The notes under the pieces: generated by a model
Databases searched by the model: none
Told to the model about the DNA's origin: nothing
Seen by the model: only the letters and a program-made list of their open reading frames with translations
Shown here: piece after piece, positions 29,601 through 35,879 of the stretch
How the letters are laid out: each line of letters opens with the position of its first letter
Numbering within the stretch: position 1 is the first letter of the stretch
Assembly: GCF_963678635.1 (NCBI RefSeq)
Contig: NC_087063.1
Location: 47,486,684 to 47,550,683 of the forward strand
Length of the DNA: 64,000 nucleotides
Source: Symsagittifera roscoffensis
Lineage: Eukaryota; Xenacoelomorpha; Acoela; Convolutidae
Reading direction: 5' to 3'
Program-made: the position numbers and the translations under genes

Positions 29601-30256
29601 AATTTATCCATGGTTCCAGTCTCTCTTCCGACGTGTGCCTCACTCTCCTGGATCGAACTATTGAGACTGACTTGAGATCCAAAGTCCCCTTGCTCCTCTT
29701 CATCTTCCCCATCCTCCTGGGACTCACCATCGTTTCCTGCTCCTCCTCCCATGCTGAATGGAAAGAAGTTTCCTAAGGTGTTCTTCATTCTTTCTGAGAA
29801 CGATGACGACGTTGTTTGCCTCCCAGTTCCGCTTGCCATCATAGTGTTGTCTGTCGGAGATCTTCTAGTTGTCGCTATTTCAGTTGAGATGTCGGACAGT
29901 TCCGACATCTCTTCCCGATCCAATGTCCCGGTGGAAGTGGCAAAATCGTGGCCTTGTTCCACCGGAGTAGATTCACCCGCCAGCCTTCTGCCTCTCCCTT
30001 CCAGTCCATTTACTCCCTGGTTGTCGTTCATGGTATGGTCCGTATTGACCTCCACTTCTAACAGTTCTCCTCGCTCTTCTGAGGTCTTCTGGCTTCTCGT
30101 TTCAACCATTCTGCCTGAAACCGTCTCCTCTTTATCGGACCGGGATCGCTTGATCCAATCCACAAAAGGATTGGTCATCGTTTTTCTTTGCTTTTCAGGT
30201 ATGAATTTCCTAGAGCTATTACCTCGTTTTGGTATCCTTGACTTGTCTAGACTCAT
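20651..30256 (-). CDS. Gag-Pol polyprotein of Gypsy copy B, intact 3,201 codons
   Basis: One uninterrupted frame encodes Gag and Pol. In order (approximate residues): acidic/basic N-terminus 1-320; coiled coil 325-430; Retrotrans_gag-type capsid domain 595-740; two CX2CX4HX4C zinc knuckles near 795 and 855; aspartic protease with DTGA near 1160 and a downstream ILGRDF; RT with YVDD near 1645; RNase H with TDAS near 1795; acidic linker with repeated LSGE motifs about 2100-2190; integrase HHCC finger 2420-2460; integrase core with Asp ~2483, SDNG ~2543 and Glu ~2575; GPY/F module near 2720; C-terminal macro-like domain 3045-3190. Gag and Pol in one frame need no frameshift. All catalytic residues I can check are present. 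Confidence 0.93.
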   Translation of the reverse strand: MSLDKSRIPKRGNSSRKFIPEKQRKTMTNPFVDWIKRSRSDKEETVSGRMVETRSQKTSEERGELLEVEVNTDHTMNDNQGVNGLEGRGRRLAGESTPVEQGHDFATSTGTLDREEMSELSDISTEIATTRRSPTDNTMMASGTGRQTTSSSFSERMKNTLGNFFPFSMGGGAGNDGESQEDGEDEEEQGDFGSQVSLNSSIQESEAHVGRETGTMDKFGVVTTISKEANTPGQSKDFAIRTSSEPQPEESRTRGLGNALADPEIDNEKTSRQRVKARISTSTKLPGTDRVTPPLVTPLMDNGAALEEALNNIVGSLGEQNEQMSIRMSELERAVHIERESLREEINRNRQEVGRSEKRLKERTDEHMTRNLSRMTREAEQRELRLRADMEKLRIQQEQSLGSLDTKIDAMMERRTQAIMDRLNGLLSSKSGPKEGEPNSGGPSREPRVNFNEHQRRKTYGSTRGRGSSSGYATRGNTAWGPNSRASSTGNKQTSNERPTQSTHATGRSDSGNMGHTSPRRSHIGQAGNAQGDSDCRDAPHTEPSTRCEDTQAGHSRDATAMATAFEPLNRSLETFLTRLSRTNERSEKSRRVFKKPRCYKDESDGCIDTWIEVMKLHFEEEDLSERQECSALTSNLEGTALNCVMAKKQYQRDTAEKIFEILLNRFGSGVQGQQAMMRFEKRRQREDETIDKFLDDLEMLRRRSQPDESNRRMNLAVASKFIDGVKNDELRTMLATHYTPLSTNAPTPEELRLKSKEYLLLKPPLRSGYYKNNYGNFNNGPANQGNNWYKPRDDMDKRRSCANCSSTDHHVSACPAYKQGMKAIGFSLEDEDASELDHEDFMRGVIAKFGPRCFFCNLEGHFKSDCPQFWDAVADIKHPRHEEALSGVKASKARLLSEAEARRKDKPQELAAKKMQAVTEEAREPEPATAADDFKIDYKAAAKDALNRVQQELVTKEIEQKVKLELENEKLQEQLNTFEAMEFEETKTPSSLDMKLKVISGKRFGMAPQGKKIQSIISVAGHQVIRNLSEPSEFTLMHLDTYADYLRQVEPRTESRAVRALLTTGGPRMKKLHGRYLEIYGPYQIMLNVDGISIYTRTYITTDDDQMGQIYLGEEELKVRRIGHDAMMEQDAVHIGYEADVTAHLLDTNGTKIGVTGLLDTGAVVSVMPIKTWERMGFTREDLIPTNLRLAAANRGAIYVAGRTPITVLHMGGRDLWMSFLVVENLDDADQFILGRDFVRNFDVMIDLNNGLIRIRNPDRKYVKRPINSIITDENKVPVFLDKKVKLQPGQAVVAIFRMRNLNSLSDSKQVCLVPNPNSQSSVILGRSFSVTRNGLCVSVLLNTLDTTVSIQRGKKLGYALPMRTDYEETQNLKKYSVKDCPYHANKEKILKRINELKSIHKLFSMKSETDDGLSSCSNFPERPSSYELDSDKPVLPEIEHLKGKIGEGDFEKLRDLLNRNAEVFSKHKADIGCCNFVEHEIELEEGAVPHREGARRMTPHKSEACRAEIEMLLEYDMIEPSKSPWARGVVMAKKKGGQLRFCCDFRYLNAVTIKDAYPIPRIDESLSKLGDAKFFTTLDLGSAFWQIPLRKKDREKTGFACELGLYQWKRMPFGLCNATATFQRLMAQALTGVTKKYGNLLMCYVDDVVIATPTLEDHIDRLDEVFGCMKRAGLKCKPSKCEILRDSIKYLGRMVDRHGVRPDPEAVEAVLTWKAPRTDTQLMSFLGFANYYREFIKGYADKVYPMQKLMRNKGKKFEWNDEVQVAFENIKRELCEAPVLGMPTEKGMYVLDTDASVVAISGILHQEQEWNGRTVLRPIAYGSKVLSDTEMKYGAPKAEMFAVVTFVEKYRAYLGSAPFKLRVDNRALSWLKTYSMDQSYIGRWIVRLDGYHMIIEHRMRDKHQNADSLSKKTEFYERLEQKQANQAEVKEGFSFLDKQTYEALPLTRWLDKSGHPIPGHPELPVEKAAEIKILSREDPVPLDLLLRSNLVQQELSRMNINSLSLLDKTVQVTPQVMRMLGGLLEREVTRDDPEWTAAVASLTISEKVKIMPSRRQHEENERDCRTIVQQLVSSIPQEILTSSSYGQKGQESGRQKKTVTFVDRDKDGEVVKQNLLQDYLSGEKDEEKNQRSQDQHPGQVNWSGESEIDEKIPDEKQDLENKVLSGEFRWMRRKYGHDLEERAVSSTTPSTDDESRNSGMDTYSDRNSNSGSELSELAIHTLLVETRARDLDREVYQDPDSDRYLIPSERVFDNAADDLETIAVSKRSISLLPQKEVVRTDLQPFQQETQPLAKIWCVKMEEDTHQPNELNSQMRVMKTYLKARYRLSDLLRAQRNDRMTSNLKRWIENGAPDKGDLEEDSYRILRQYFMQKEGRLYLNKDGIVACRRREEDKVLYKYNAIVLPQLYQTELLFRSHDQMGHQGIDKVYQRILKRFEWPGMEKACEKWVTACLSCQQVKDPRKLRFPLQSIESSEFNEVVQIDHQKIYMTDSGYNQVLVMIDHFTKYAEAVPCITASAEETCDHLINTWIARHGCPMTFQSDNGTAFVGELTKELMRRSQVAQAHSTTYHPQTNGLVERQNRTLVSMLRVYCSRYMTDWDRYLPQVMGAYNSTQHSTTGVSPHMMLTGHENSLPLTFFYPEYEGKKTSPQVYVRDVIRRQQELNDLCRRNTQQAQARQRKRFDKKAAGAKAYSVGDYVWVFQNVIPPKGTKKLLKKWRGPFMITEVHQEGRFYRLSTGRAAHYENIKPHNPSTEDWCIPADMEEGDYLMMDPACEVNEKGTREKNDGNEVVEEGTDTPLDLDPNDQVEADDETLPYAEEDWQDSEQTEVPKNMEPDLPFTMQTRQKDGTRPRKKYNPYGDDFVVDRIDLKKIVEEVVGLEEITVSQDIDIVDDHNDEWVDDWSKPEVEFDDEQQQSNEQDLTNLRVLEWLNEMTSEPKKTSVTIQDVDRESAKYIKTERDDPSWAAQEGQLLIPASNLDLIPGMRSTGTPMDIFVRGVGVGLTHTENLIIKKLRIARETGNLEAETGEEPKKPDIGRVVESYFNLPNEYSSNIILTDSDFILTNRTCAVAITADMSFRTALAADFKREYKNVEFLWKQRPGIGGVAALPPAVSQTPGKYLCFLVTRATEKQHVDPENLVLSLTRLRDFLVEMDVKELSLPVYDPNRGRLHPRELYALVHVIFSDTNIQVYLHKKYYLSIG
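20670..21115 (-). other. Macro-like domain at the C-terminus of Gag-Pol, copy B
   Basis: The last ~150 residues repeat the pattern described for copy A: TDSDF, CAVAITADMS, LAADFKREY, LCFLVTRAT, LTRLRDFLVEM, LSLPVYDPNRG and a terminal IQVYLHK strand. Both copies keep it with conservative replacements such as V/I and K/R and without frameshift, although silent sites are much diverged. That indicates selection on the protein. Functional type (ADP-ribose binding or a scaffold) is unknown. Confidence 0.55.
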
Positions 30257-31035
30257 TTTCTATTTGTCACTTTTTGATACCTATACTTAACTCGATTGCT
30301 AGAGACTTTATAGTTTTATCAACAATAATAATGACACAACACAATAAATTCCACAAGATTCTATTAAATAGTGACCAAGAATCCCTGTATGTTGTCAGAG
30401 TACAGTTTGTATAAGATTTATTCACACTAACCGATTATCGGTCCAAAGATTTTGAAATTAGCACAATGTGATGTTATCAGTCAATTTAAAAGATAGTGTA
30501 CTCACTACCCTACCAAGCACAGTTTATGTTGATTTAAAATCAAAAACAAAAATATATATTGACACAATATGAATGTATATGTAAAAAAAAACGTATGTCT
30601 CTTGTACTCTTAGTCAGTCGCAGTACAATAGTCGAACCTGTCTTTTAAAGAAAAAGCTTTCCCTGCTTGGTGCTGCACCAAACAGACAAAACTTTGAAGG
30701 CAGTAATTTTCTCAAGTGGGCGTCTATTGCACCCACCGAGTACTGTGTTACCTATCTGCCTTCGGACTGCCCGAGCTAGACCTACTAAAATCCTCAGGGC
30801 AGTCACTTTTCCCAAAAACGTATTATGTTTCAATCCACACCAATGAGTCACGCTCTTTTTAATTTAGACTTAGTGTCGCGAATATCCGAGTTCGGACCTG
30901 TTTTGTATTAGTCTGGTTCTTTTTGAAAGGCAAGTTACCAGTGCAGTCACTGATACCTAGCCTGTGTATTATTAACCTAATACCTCTCGCTTTTTAGTCT
31001 TTCTTTCGTTTACCTAAGTCCTTAATAAAAAAAAT

Positions 31036-32643
31036 ACCCCTCCGGATTGGCACAAATAGGACCCTTCCGGACTGTCAGAATATAGACCCCTCCGGATTGA
31101 GACCCCTCCGGATTCGGACCCCTCCGAATTAGCAACTATAAGACCCCTCCGGATTCGGACCCCTCCGGTTTTGTGGAAAGTAGACCCCTCCGGATTCGGA
31201 GCCCTTAGCTTTGTCAAAGTAGCTTTTCGTAGTTTTCTTAATTTCAGCTTATACCCCTCCGGATACGTTCTCCGATGTAATTATGCTCTTTCAATTAACT
31301 GGGAAGGGTATTTACTACCTTCCTAGACCCTTCCGGATTGAAGTTAAGCCTCTTATTTGACAATTCACGCTAACGGTGAAGGGTCTTATCGCTGGCCTAA
31401 CTTCGGCTCGATTAAGCTTTTGCTGTGCCTTTAGCCCTCCCTTTTGGTCTAGAATGGCCTAAAGTTACTTTATTCAACCGCTATTACCTTTTGGTAGGGG
31501 TCTAAGGGTTTTTCAGAAAAATTTATAAAACGTGAAGGGTGTACCCCTCCGGATTTGTGTAATTTGCTAAAAACAATCTCAAAAAATTTTCTCGCTTACT
31601 TTTCCAAAAAATTTCCGACCCTATCAGTAAACTCAGCTAATTCCTGATCTATTGGTACCAAGATCAACTCAATATGCTCAGTAGTTCCAAAGTTATTAAC
31701 CAAAACGTCTTTTTTGTAAACTCAAAAAATTTCTCACTTATAGGTTCCGCCTAACTTTTTCCGCAAATCTGGTCCTTTCGACCTAAAAATTATTGATCTG
31801 AGCTCAGAAGGCCTATACTCTTCTAGTTCAATGCAAAAGACTCGATCTAGAACGCTTTTGTAGAAAAAATTTGCGAAAAACTATGCTACCTGGACCCCTC
31901 CGGATTGATGAATCCACCAAATCAAACACGTTATGTTCGATTTCTCTTCAACCCGGAAGGCTTTCGGGTCGCGGGTTTTAAAACTCGTAGATTCACTAGT
32001 GGACGTTGTCCGAACAACTATTTTTACTGTCCTAACTCAAAGATTTCAAAAAATTTTCTGATTTTATAGTGTTTCTTACTATCAAAAAATGGGAAAATTT
32101 GGTTTTTGGTACCAAACTAGTTCCAACCACTTCCGAACTAAAGTTAACCGGTTCTACTTATTACAGTAGTGCAGTTACGATGTAACACACTAACTTAGCG
32201 CTTTTTTCCGTTTCAAAAAATATCGATATCTCAAAAATCGCGACTTGTGGGGGGATCAAAATATCGCAATTTTGATCCTAAAAACCGGTCTGTTTTCGTT
32301 GTTTTTCACTGAAAAACGATATAAGACTATTAATATAGGCTATATAAGTAATAATATTAGTAATACTATACCCCTCCGGGTCTGTTTAATATCCGAATTA
32401 AGGTGCTTAACTCGGATATTCGCAGTTCGGTGAAGGGTCACTACAGTGCAGCACTGTCGAGCCCCCCACAGATTACTATCTTACTTTTTGTACCAAAAGG
32501 GATACAAAACTCGTTAACGATACCCAACAGTCGATTGTTGTTGTCGTTGAGCCCCTTCTTGTTGCTCCTTGAACTGCTTGCCGGATCGGTCTTCACCCAA
32601 GACCCTTCCGAATTGAGCGCAAATCAGCTGACCCCTCCGGATT
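31036..32643. repeat. Array of about 15 CCCCTCCGGATT-type motifs in the leader
   Basis: The motif GACCCCTCCGGATT (or CCCTTCCGGATT) starts near 31036, 31059, 31085, 31101, 31117, 31142, 31158, 31183, 31252, 31326, 31542, 31893, 32369, 32601 and 32630, all in the same orientation. The core of the cluster (31085, 31101, 31117; 31142, 31158) has exact 16-bp spacing. Related copies occur in the LTR. Same-strand clusters of a 12-14-mer in an LTR-element leader resemble the Su(Hw) insulator array of Drosophila gypsy, so a protein-binding role is a reasonable inference. Confidence 0.7.
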
Positions 32644-33180
32644 GAGCGCAATTTATCATTAACGTGCTTAAATGCTCAAATAACCCTACAGTACAAGCCT
32701 CACAAACGGGCCTCAAAATTGATCGTAACGATCCTGACTGATATAAATGCCTGTAACAACAATATATCTATCAACAACAAACGGGGGGGTTGAATCACAT
32801 CTTGTCTGGGGGGATGATTTCTACTGATTTTTTTACTTTTCTACTGTTTTTGGTTTTTTCGGTTATTTTTTTATGTTTTTTGTTTTTCTTGAGTACTATA
32901 CTACTTTTTGTTTGGTTTTACTTATATCTTTCAGTGTTTTTGGTCACCAACCACTCAGGGGACGAGGGGACGGCCGATCCCCCCACCCTTCCTGGTTCGT
33001 GAATTTTCGGTCTTAACTAGGTTAAAAAACTATTCACGGCAATTCGGAAGGCCTCCGCGTTCCGAACTACCCTTCCGCCCCGGCGATTTAGGCCTATTAA
33101 GGGCGTTAATGTGAGCATCCGCTCGGCGCGGAGTGCTCGTTAACGGTTCTGCCGGTCATGATGTTAAAAAAGAATAACAC

Positions 33181-33192
33181 CCAGGAGCGCCA
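33181..33192 (-). other. Candidate primer-binding site, copy B
   Basis: On the minus strand TGGCGCTCCTGG lies 12 nt inside the LTR edge at 33205. It starts with TGG, as expected for pairing with a tRNA CCA 3' end. The distance is somewhat long and I cannot name the tRNA. Confidence 0.35.
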
Positions 33193-33204
33193 TAAAAACA
33201 TACA

Positions 33205-33420
33205 TGTAACATTCGCCCGGAAGATACATATCGACGGAAATGTGTCGTCATCATTCGAATTTTTGAAAATTTAAAATACCAGAATATTCCAGCCCTCACC
33301 GTTTGGCTAAACGTTCCAATAACACTCTTAATTCTTAAAAACCACCAATCCGGAAGGCTTGCTGCTAAAATTCCGAATTCTGCAGAGATTGCATTTTTCA
33401 CATTCTGGTCGAATGTCACA
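33205..33420 (-). repeat. Deleted 5' LTR of copy B
   Basis: Bases 33205-33237 equal 16696-16728 (LTR 3' end). Bases 33238-33420 equal 17434-17616 with one mismatch. A 705-bp internal piece of the LTR is missing, and the LTR 5' part beyond 33420 is replaced by other sequence. It is the minus-strand LTR abutting the leader. Confidence 0.8.
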
Positions 33421-33479
33421 CTCTTGAGCCAATGGTTATAGGGCCTATTTTTCTTAAACCTCATAAGTGGCCGAAGTAG

Positions 33480-33940
33480 GCGACTGTTACAGTCCGGAGG
33501 GGTCTCGGGAGAAAACTGTAACTCTGTTTTTATGAACTTTTAGCTTCTGGTCAATGTCCTGAATTGAATTAATAACATCTAAATTCGTTTTTAGATTATG
33601 AGAAGCTAGGAGTTGAGGGAAAGCATTGATCCATCTTCGATGGATATGATGATTTTTATCTACTGAACAAAACAATAGTAATGGAGTGACCTCGTAGTCT
33701 GGGGATACTGAGACCCAGCCTTGTGCTCACTATTTCTGCATGTAATTAAGTTCTGATTAGAGCGTTCTGATGGAAGCCGGAAACAGTAACGTTTTGGTCG
33801 ACCCGATGTTAGAGACCACCAAAAGAACTGGCTTTGGCAGAGACGGTGAAAAGCATGTAGAGCTGTGTTTAGACGTTAGCTAGTCGTTTTAGAACCTAGC
33901 TTTCTTTGCCGTCGATATGTACCCCCGGGCGAATGTTACA
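33480..33940 (+). repeat. LTR 3' fragment in + orientation, abutting copy B
   Basis: This segment runs in the opposite orientation to 33205-33420. It follows the LTR landmark order: CGGAGGGGTCTCGGG, ATCCATCTTCGATGGAT, GTAGTCTGGGGATACTGAGACC, GAGACGGTGAAAAG, then GTCGATATGT and the terminal CGGGCGAATGTTACA at 33940. It differs from the copy B LTR at many sites. Together with 33205-33237 it makes inverted ends (TGTAACATTCGCCCG / CGGGCGAATGTTACA) around a 736-bp unit. Confidence 0.75.
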
Positions 33941-33970
33941 AACATTTAAAATTTTAAGGAACTGTTAGAT

Positions 33971-33980
33971 TATGCTTCAG
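33971..33980 (+). promoter_or_regulatory. Candidate (trans-)splice acceptor upstream of the 91-codon gene
   Basis: TATGCTTCAG ends 11 nt before the ATG at 33992. The next two genes show the same layout, which fits SL trans-splicing to short 5' UTRs. Confidence 0.45.
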
Positions 33981-33991
33981 ATCAGGATCAA

Positions 33992-34267
33992 ATGGACCCT
34001 TTAAATACGAAAATTTACTCTGAGAGACAGAAATTCAGGCTGCCGAAGAGTGCTCTGTTTTTCTGGGGAGGATCGATAATGGCATCGATATTTTTCTTTC
34101 GTTTATCCTACAATCACGAGTACAGAGCTTCATTGTTTGCGAAGAAATCTCAAACTCTGAAATACTTTTACAAAATGCGTGATAGTATACCGATGTTTCC
34201 ACCCCTTCGTGAAATTGATTTGATAAAATTTGATGCCACAGAAGATCAGAAGCAATTTTATCAATAA
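33992..34267 (+). CDS. Small single-TM protein, possibly COX6C-like mitochondrial subunit (91 aa)
   Basis: A complete ATG-to-TAA frame with an acceptor-like CAG 11 nt upstream and AATAAA overlapping the stop region (34266). Residues about 20-38 form one hydrophobic segment (ALFFWGGSIMASIFFF). A basic/aromatic stretch follows, then a helix with YKMRDSIPMF. A short N-terminus, one TM and a following charged helix with an x-x-MR motif are reminiscent of cytochrome c oxidase subunit 6C, an inner-membrane subunit. The similarity is weak and from memory. Another small mitochondrial membrane protein is an alternative. It starts only 52 bp after the LTR fragment ends, so its upstream control region has been displaced by retroelement DNA. 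Confidence 0.55.
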   Translation: MDPLNTKIYSERQKFRLPKSALFFWGGSIMASIFFFRLSYNHEYRASLFAKKSQTLKYFYKMRDSIPMFPPLREIDLIKFDATEDQKQFYQ

Positions 34268-34271
34268 TAAA
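34266..34271 (+). terminator. Poly(A) signal of the 91-codon gene
   Basis: AATAAA overlaps the stop codon region. The next acceptor lies about 400 bp downstream. Confidence 0.4.
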
Positions 34272-34666
34272 TTTCTTGTGCACTAGCGTGCCTCATAAAT
34301 CTTAAAAGGCCTGAAGGTAATATAGAGATTAAATTCTTGTTGCGCTCACCCCATTCCCCTCGAGTAAATGAAAAAAACCCCTCGTTTTAACCAGAGGAAC
34401 GGTATCTAACGTACAATTTCCCCCCAGTCACGTATTAATTTTGATAACTGATTGCGTATAAAATATGCATTTTAAACAATCAGGTTAAATCTATTGCACG
34501 GTTGAACCGAATTGTACGGTTGATCAAGACATCACAATTTTTTTTATAAAAAGTTGCATGGTCGGAACATTGTCCTACTTGCACAGCGAACGGCTATTCT
34601 TGCTTGTTTGTCAACTAAAATACAAGTTTTGACGCATTTGTTGCTAATGCAAAAACTGGCAGTCTT

Positions 34667-34676
34667 ATTTTTTCAG
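34667..34676 (+). promoter_or_regulatory. Candidate trans-splice acceptor of the SYNJ2BP-like gene
   Basis: A TATTTTTTCAG-type site ends 9 nt before the ATG at 34686. It matches the strong U-rich nematode 3' splice consensus. Confidence 0.5.
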
Positions 34677-34685
34677 ACCTGACCA

Positions 34686-34853
34686 ATGTCCGCCGATTCA
34701 GAAACTCTGAAAATATTGCTTGATAAAGGGTCAAAAGGACTCGGTTTTCACATTAGAGGAGGATATGATAATCAACATATTCCGGGTGATACAGGAATTT
34801 TTGTCACTCGACTGAAAGAAGGGGCAGCCGCACACAGTGATGGGAGACTCAAG
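34686..34853 (+). CDS. SYNJ2BP/OMP25-like PDZ protein, exon 1
   Basis: Exon 1 encodes the N-terminal half of a PDZ domain: [15 protein letters not shown] (carboxylate-binding GLGF loop) through [22 protein letters not shown]. The ATG is 9 nt after a CAG acceptor. The donor is AAG|GTACCC at 34854, phase 0. Joined to 52181-52489 it gives a ~158-residue protein: an N-terminal PDZ followed by a C-terminal TM anchor. This is the architecture of synaptojanin-2-binding protein (OMP25), a tail-anchored mitochondrial outer-membrane protein that recruits PDZ ligands to mitochondria. The intron of 17.3 kb is enlarged by a 15.8-kb Polinton. The host part of the intron is about 1.6 kb. Confidence 0.85.
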
Positions 34854-35475
34854 GTACCCCTTAGACTGACCTTAATAGCGTATTTGATAACATAACACAG
34901 CTTTGATTATTTCGGCATAGACTATCCCAATGTATTACCCTTGCGATAAACAAGTGTATTGCAACGGGATACCAGGCTTTCCCCCTAAAGAACTTTGTTC
35001 ACAGATTTGCTCGAGGTGAAAATGAAAAACACGTGTTTCAACTTGTTTTATTTTAAATTCAATACAGCATTCTGCGCATCTAGCTTAAATGTACTACCCA
35101 CTCTTGAGGCGATAAAGGATTGTAATTTGAGGCCGGCCTGTTTTTTGTCAGCATAAATCCCGTAACAATGACTATTTTTGATGATTCAGCTTTGTTGTTA
35201 TCATTCTGAATGCTCTTTAAAGCCCGAATGGTGAGTTGTAAGATTTTCCGCGGATTATTTTGCATAGAATTTAAAATATAAAATGTTTAAATAAAAAACA
35301 AGTTTCGAAGTTCATTTTAAATGTTTTGTTTCCTCGATTCATCTGCACGTAATTTTTTGCATCCGAATATTAGGCTCGCGATTAGCATGCGTGATCTAAT
35401 GGGCTCATAGACTTTGTTCAAGTAAACACCTTAACTTGTCTAACTCATTTTCTCAAATCTGTACTTTCGTCAACG
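34854..35475 (+). other. SYNJ2BP intron, host part 5' of the Polinton
   Basis: AT-rich intron DNA between the donor GTACCC and the target duplication of the Polinton. I see no gene or conserved motif. Confidence 0.6.
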
Positions 35476-35481
35476 AACAGA
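35476..35481. other. Target-site duplication, left (AACAGA)
   Basis: Identical to 51237-51242. Six-bp duplications are characteristic of Polinton integration. Confidence 0.88.
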
Positions 35482-35541
35482 ATAATAATACATACACGGA
35501 TACACCCCAAATCCAGGGTCCTATGTATTGAGATTAGGGAT
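35482..35541 (+). repeat. Polinton left terminal inverted repeat
   Basis: About 55-60 bp are recognisable, including ACATACACGGATACACCCCAA and AGGGTCCTATGTATT. It matches the reverse complement of the right end with a few mismatches; homology fades after GAGATTA. Confidence 0.85.
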
Positions 35542-35879
35542 ACATTTTTCAAAAACATTTTCAGAAAAAAAGAAATAGGACAAATTTAGAAAAATCAACC
35601 AATGACGTGGCAGTGAAAAATGTATTTCCTTTCAGCTTGGCAATTTTATTTTCAATCTACAATCAGTGAAAAATTTGAGAGGAATAAAAATTGCTGAAAA
35701 CTGGAAAAAAGTGGGATAAAAAAGCACTGCCTTTTATTGCTCGCTTTATACGCTGCATAGTGCCGTTCACTTTTTGTGAACCGATTTTTGCAATGTTTAA
35801 CAATTTCATGTATAAAGAATCAGATTCCTTTTCTGTGAACAGAATTTTCAGCGTTTAAAAATTTGTTCTCCGCAGGCAT

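Larger units (their letters stand above)
30257..33204 (-). other. Long 5' leader of Gypsy copy B
   Basis: 2.9 kb separate the Gag ATG from the LTR edge. There is no long open frame. It includes the CCCCTCCGGATT motif array (31036-32643) and T-rich stretches (32815-32945). The part nearest the LTR contains a candidate primer-binding site. Confidence 0.6.
16696..33940 (-). mobile_element. Giant Ty3/Gypsy retrotransposon, copy B (minus strand, internally deleted)
   Basis: Read on the minus strand, from right to left: LTR remains (33940-33205), a 2.9-kb leader, Gag-Pol in one 3,201-codon frame, a spacer, a shortened accessory gene, a polypurine tract and a 1,334-bp 3' LTR. Where both LTRs still overlap (33205-33420 against 16696-16728 plus 17434-17616) I find only one difference in 216 bp. 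This, and the intact Gag-Pol frame, point to a recent insertion. An accessory-gene deletion of about 7.0 kb is inferred from copy A. Confidence 0.85.

Noticed and set aside
31036-31200. CRISPR-like regular repeats
   Set aside because: The repeat is about 14 bp at 16-bp spacing with almost no spacer, in a eukaryotic retroelement leader; it does not have repeat/spacer architecture.
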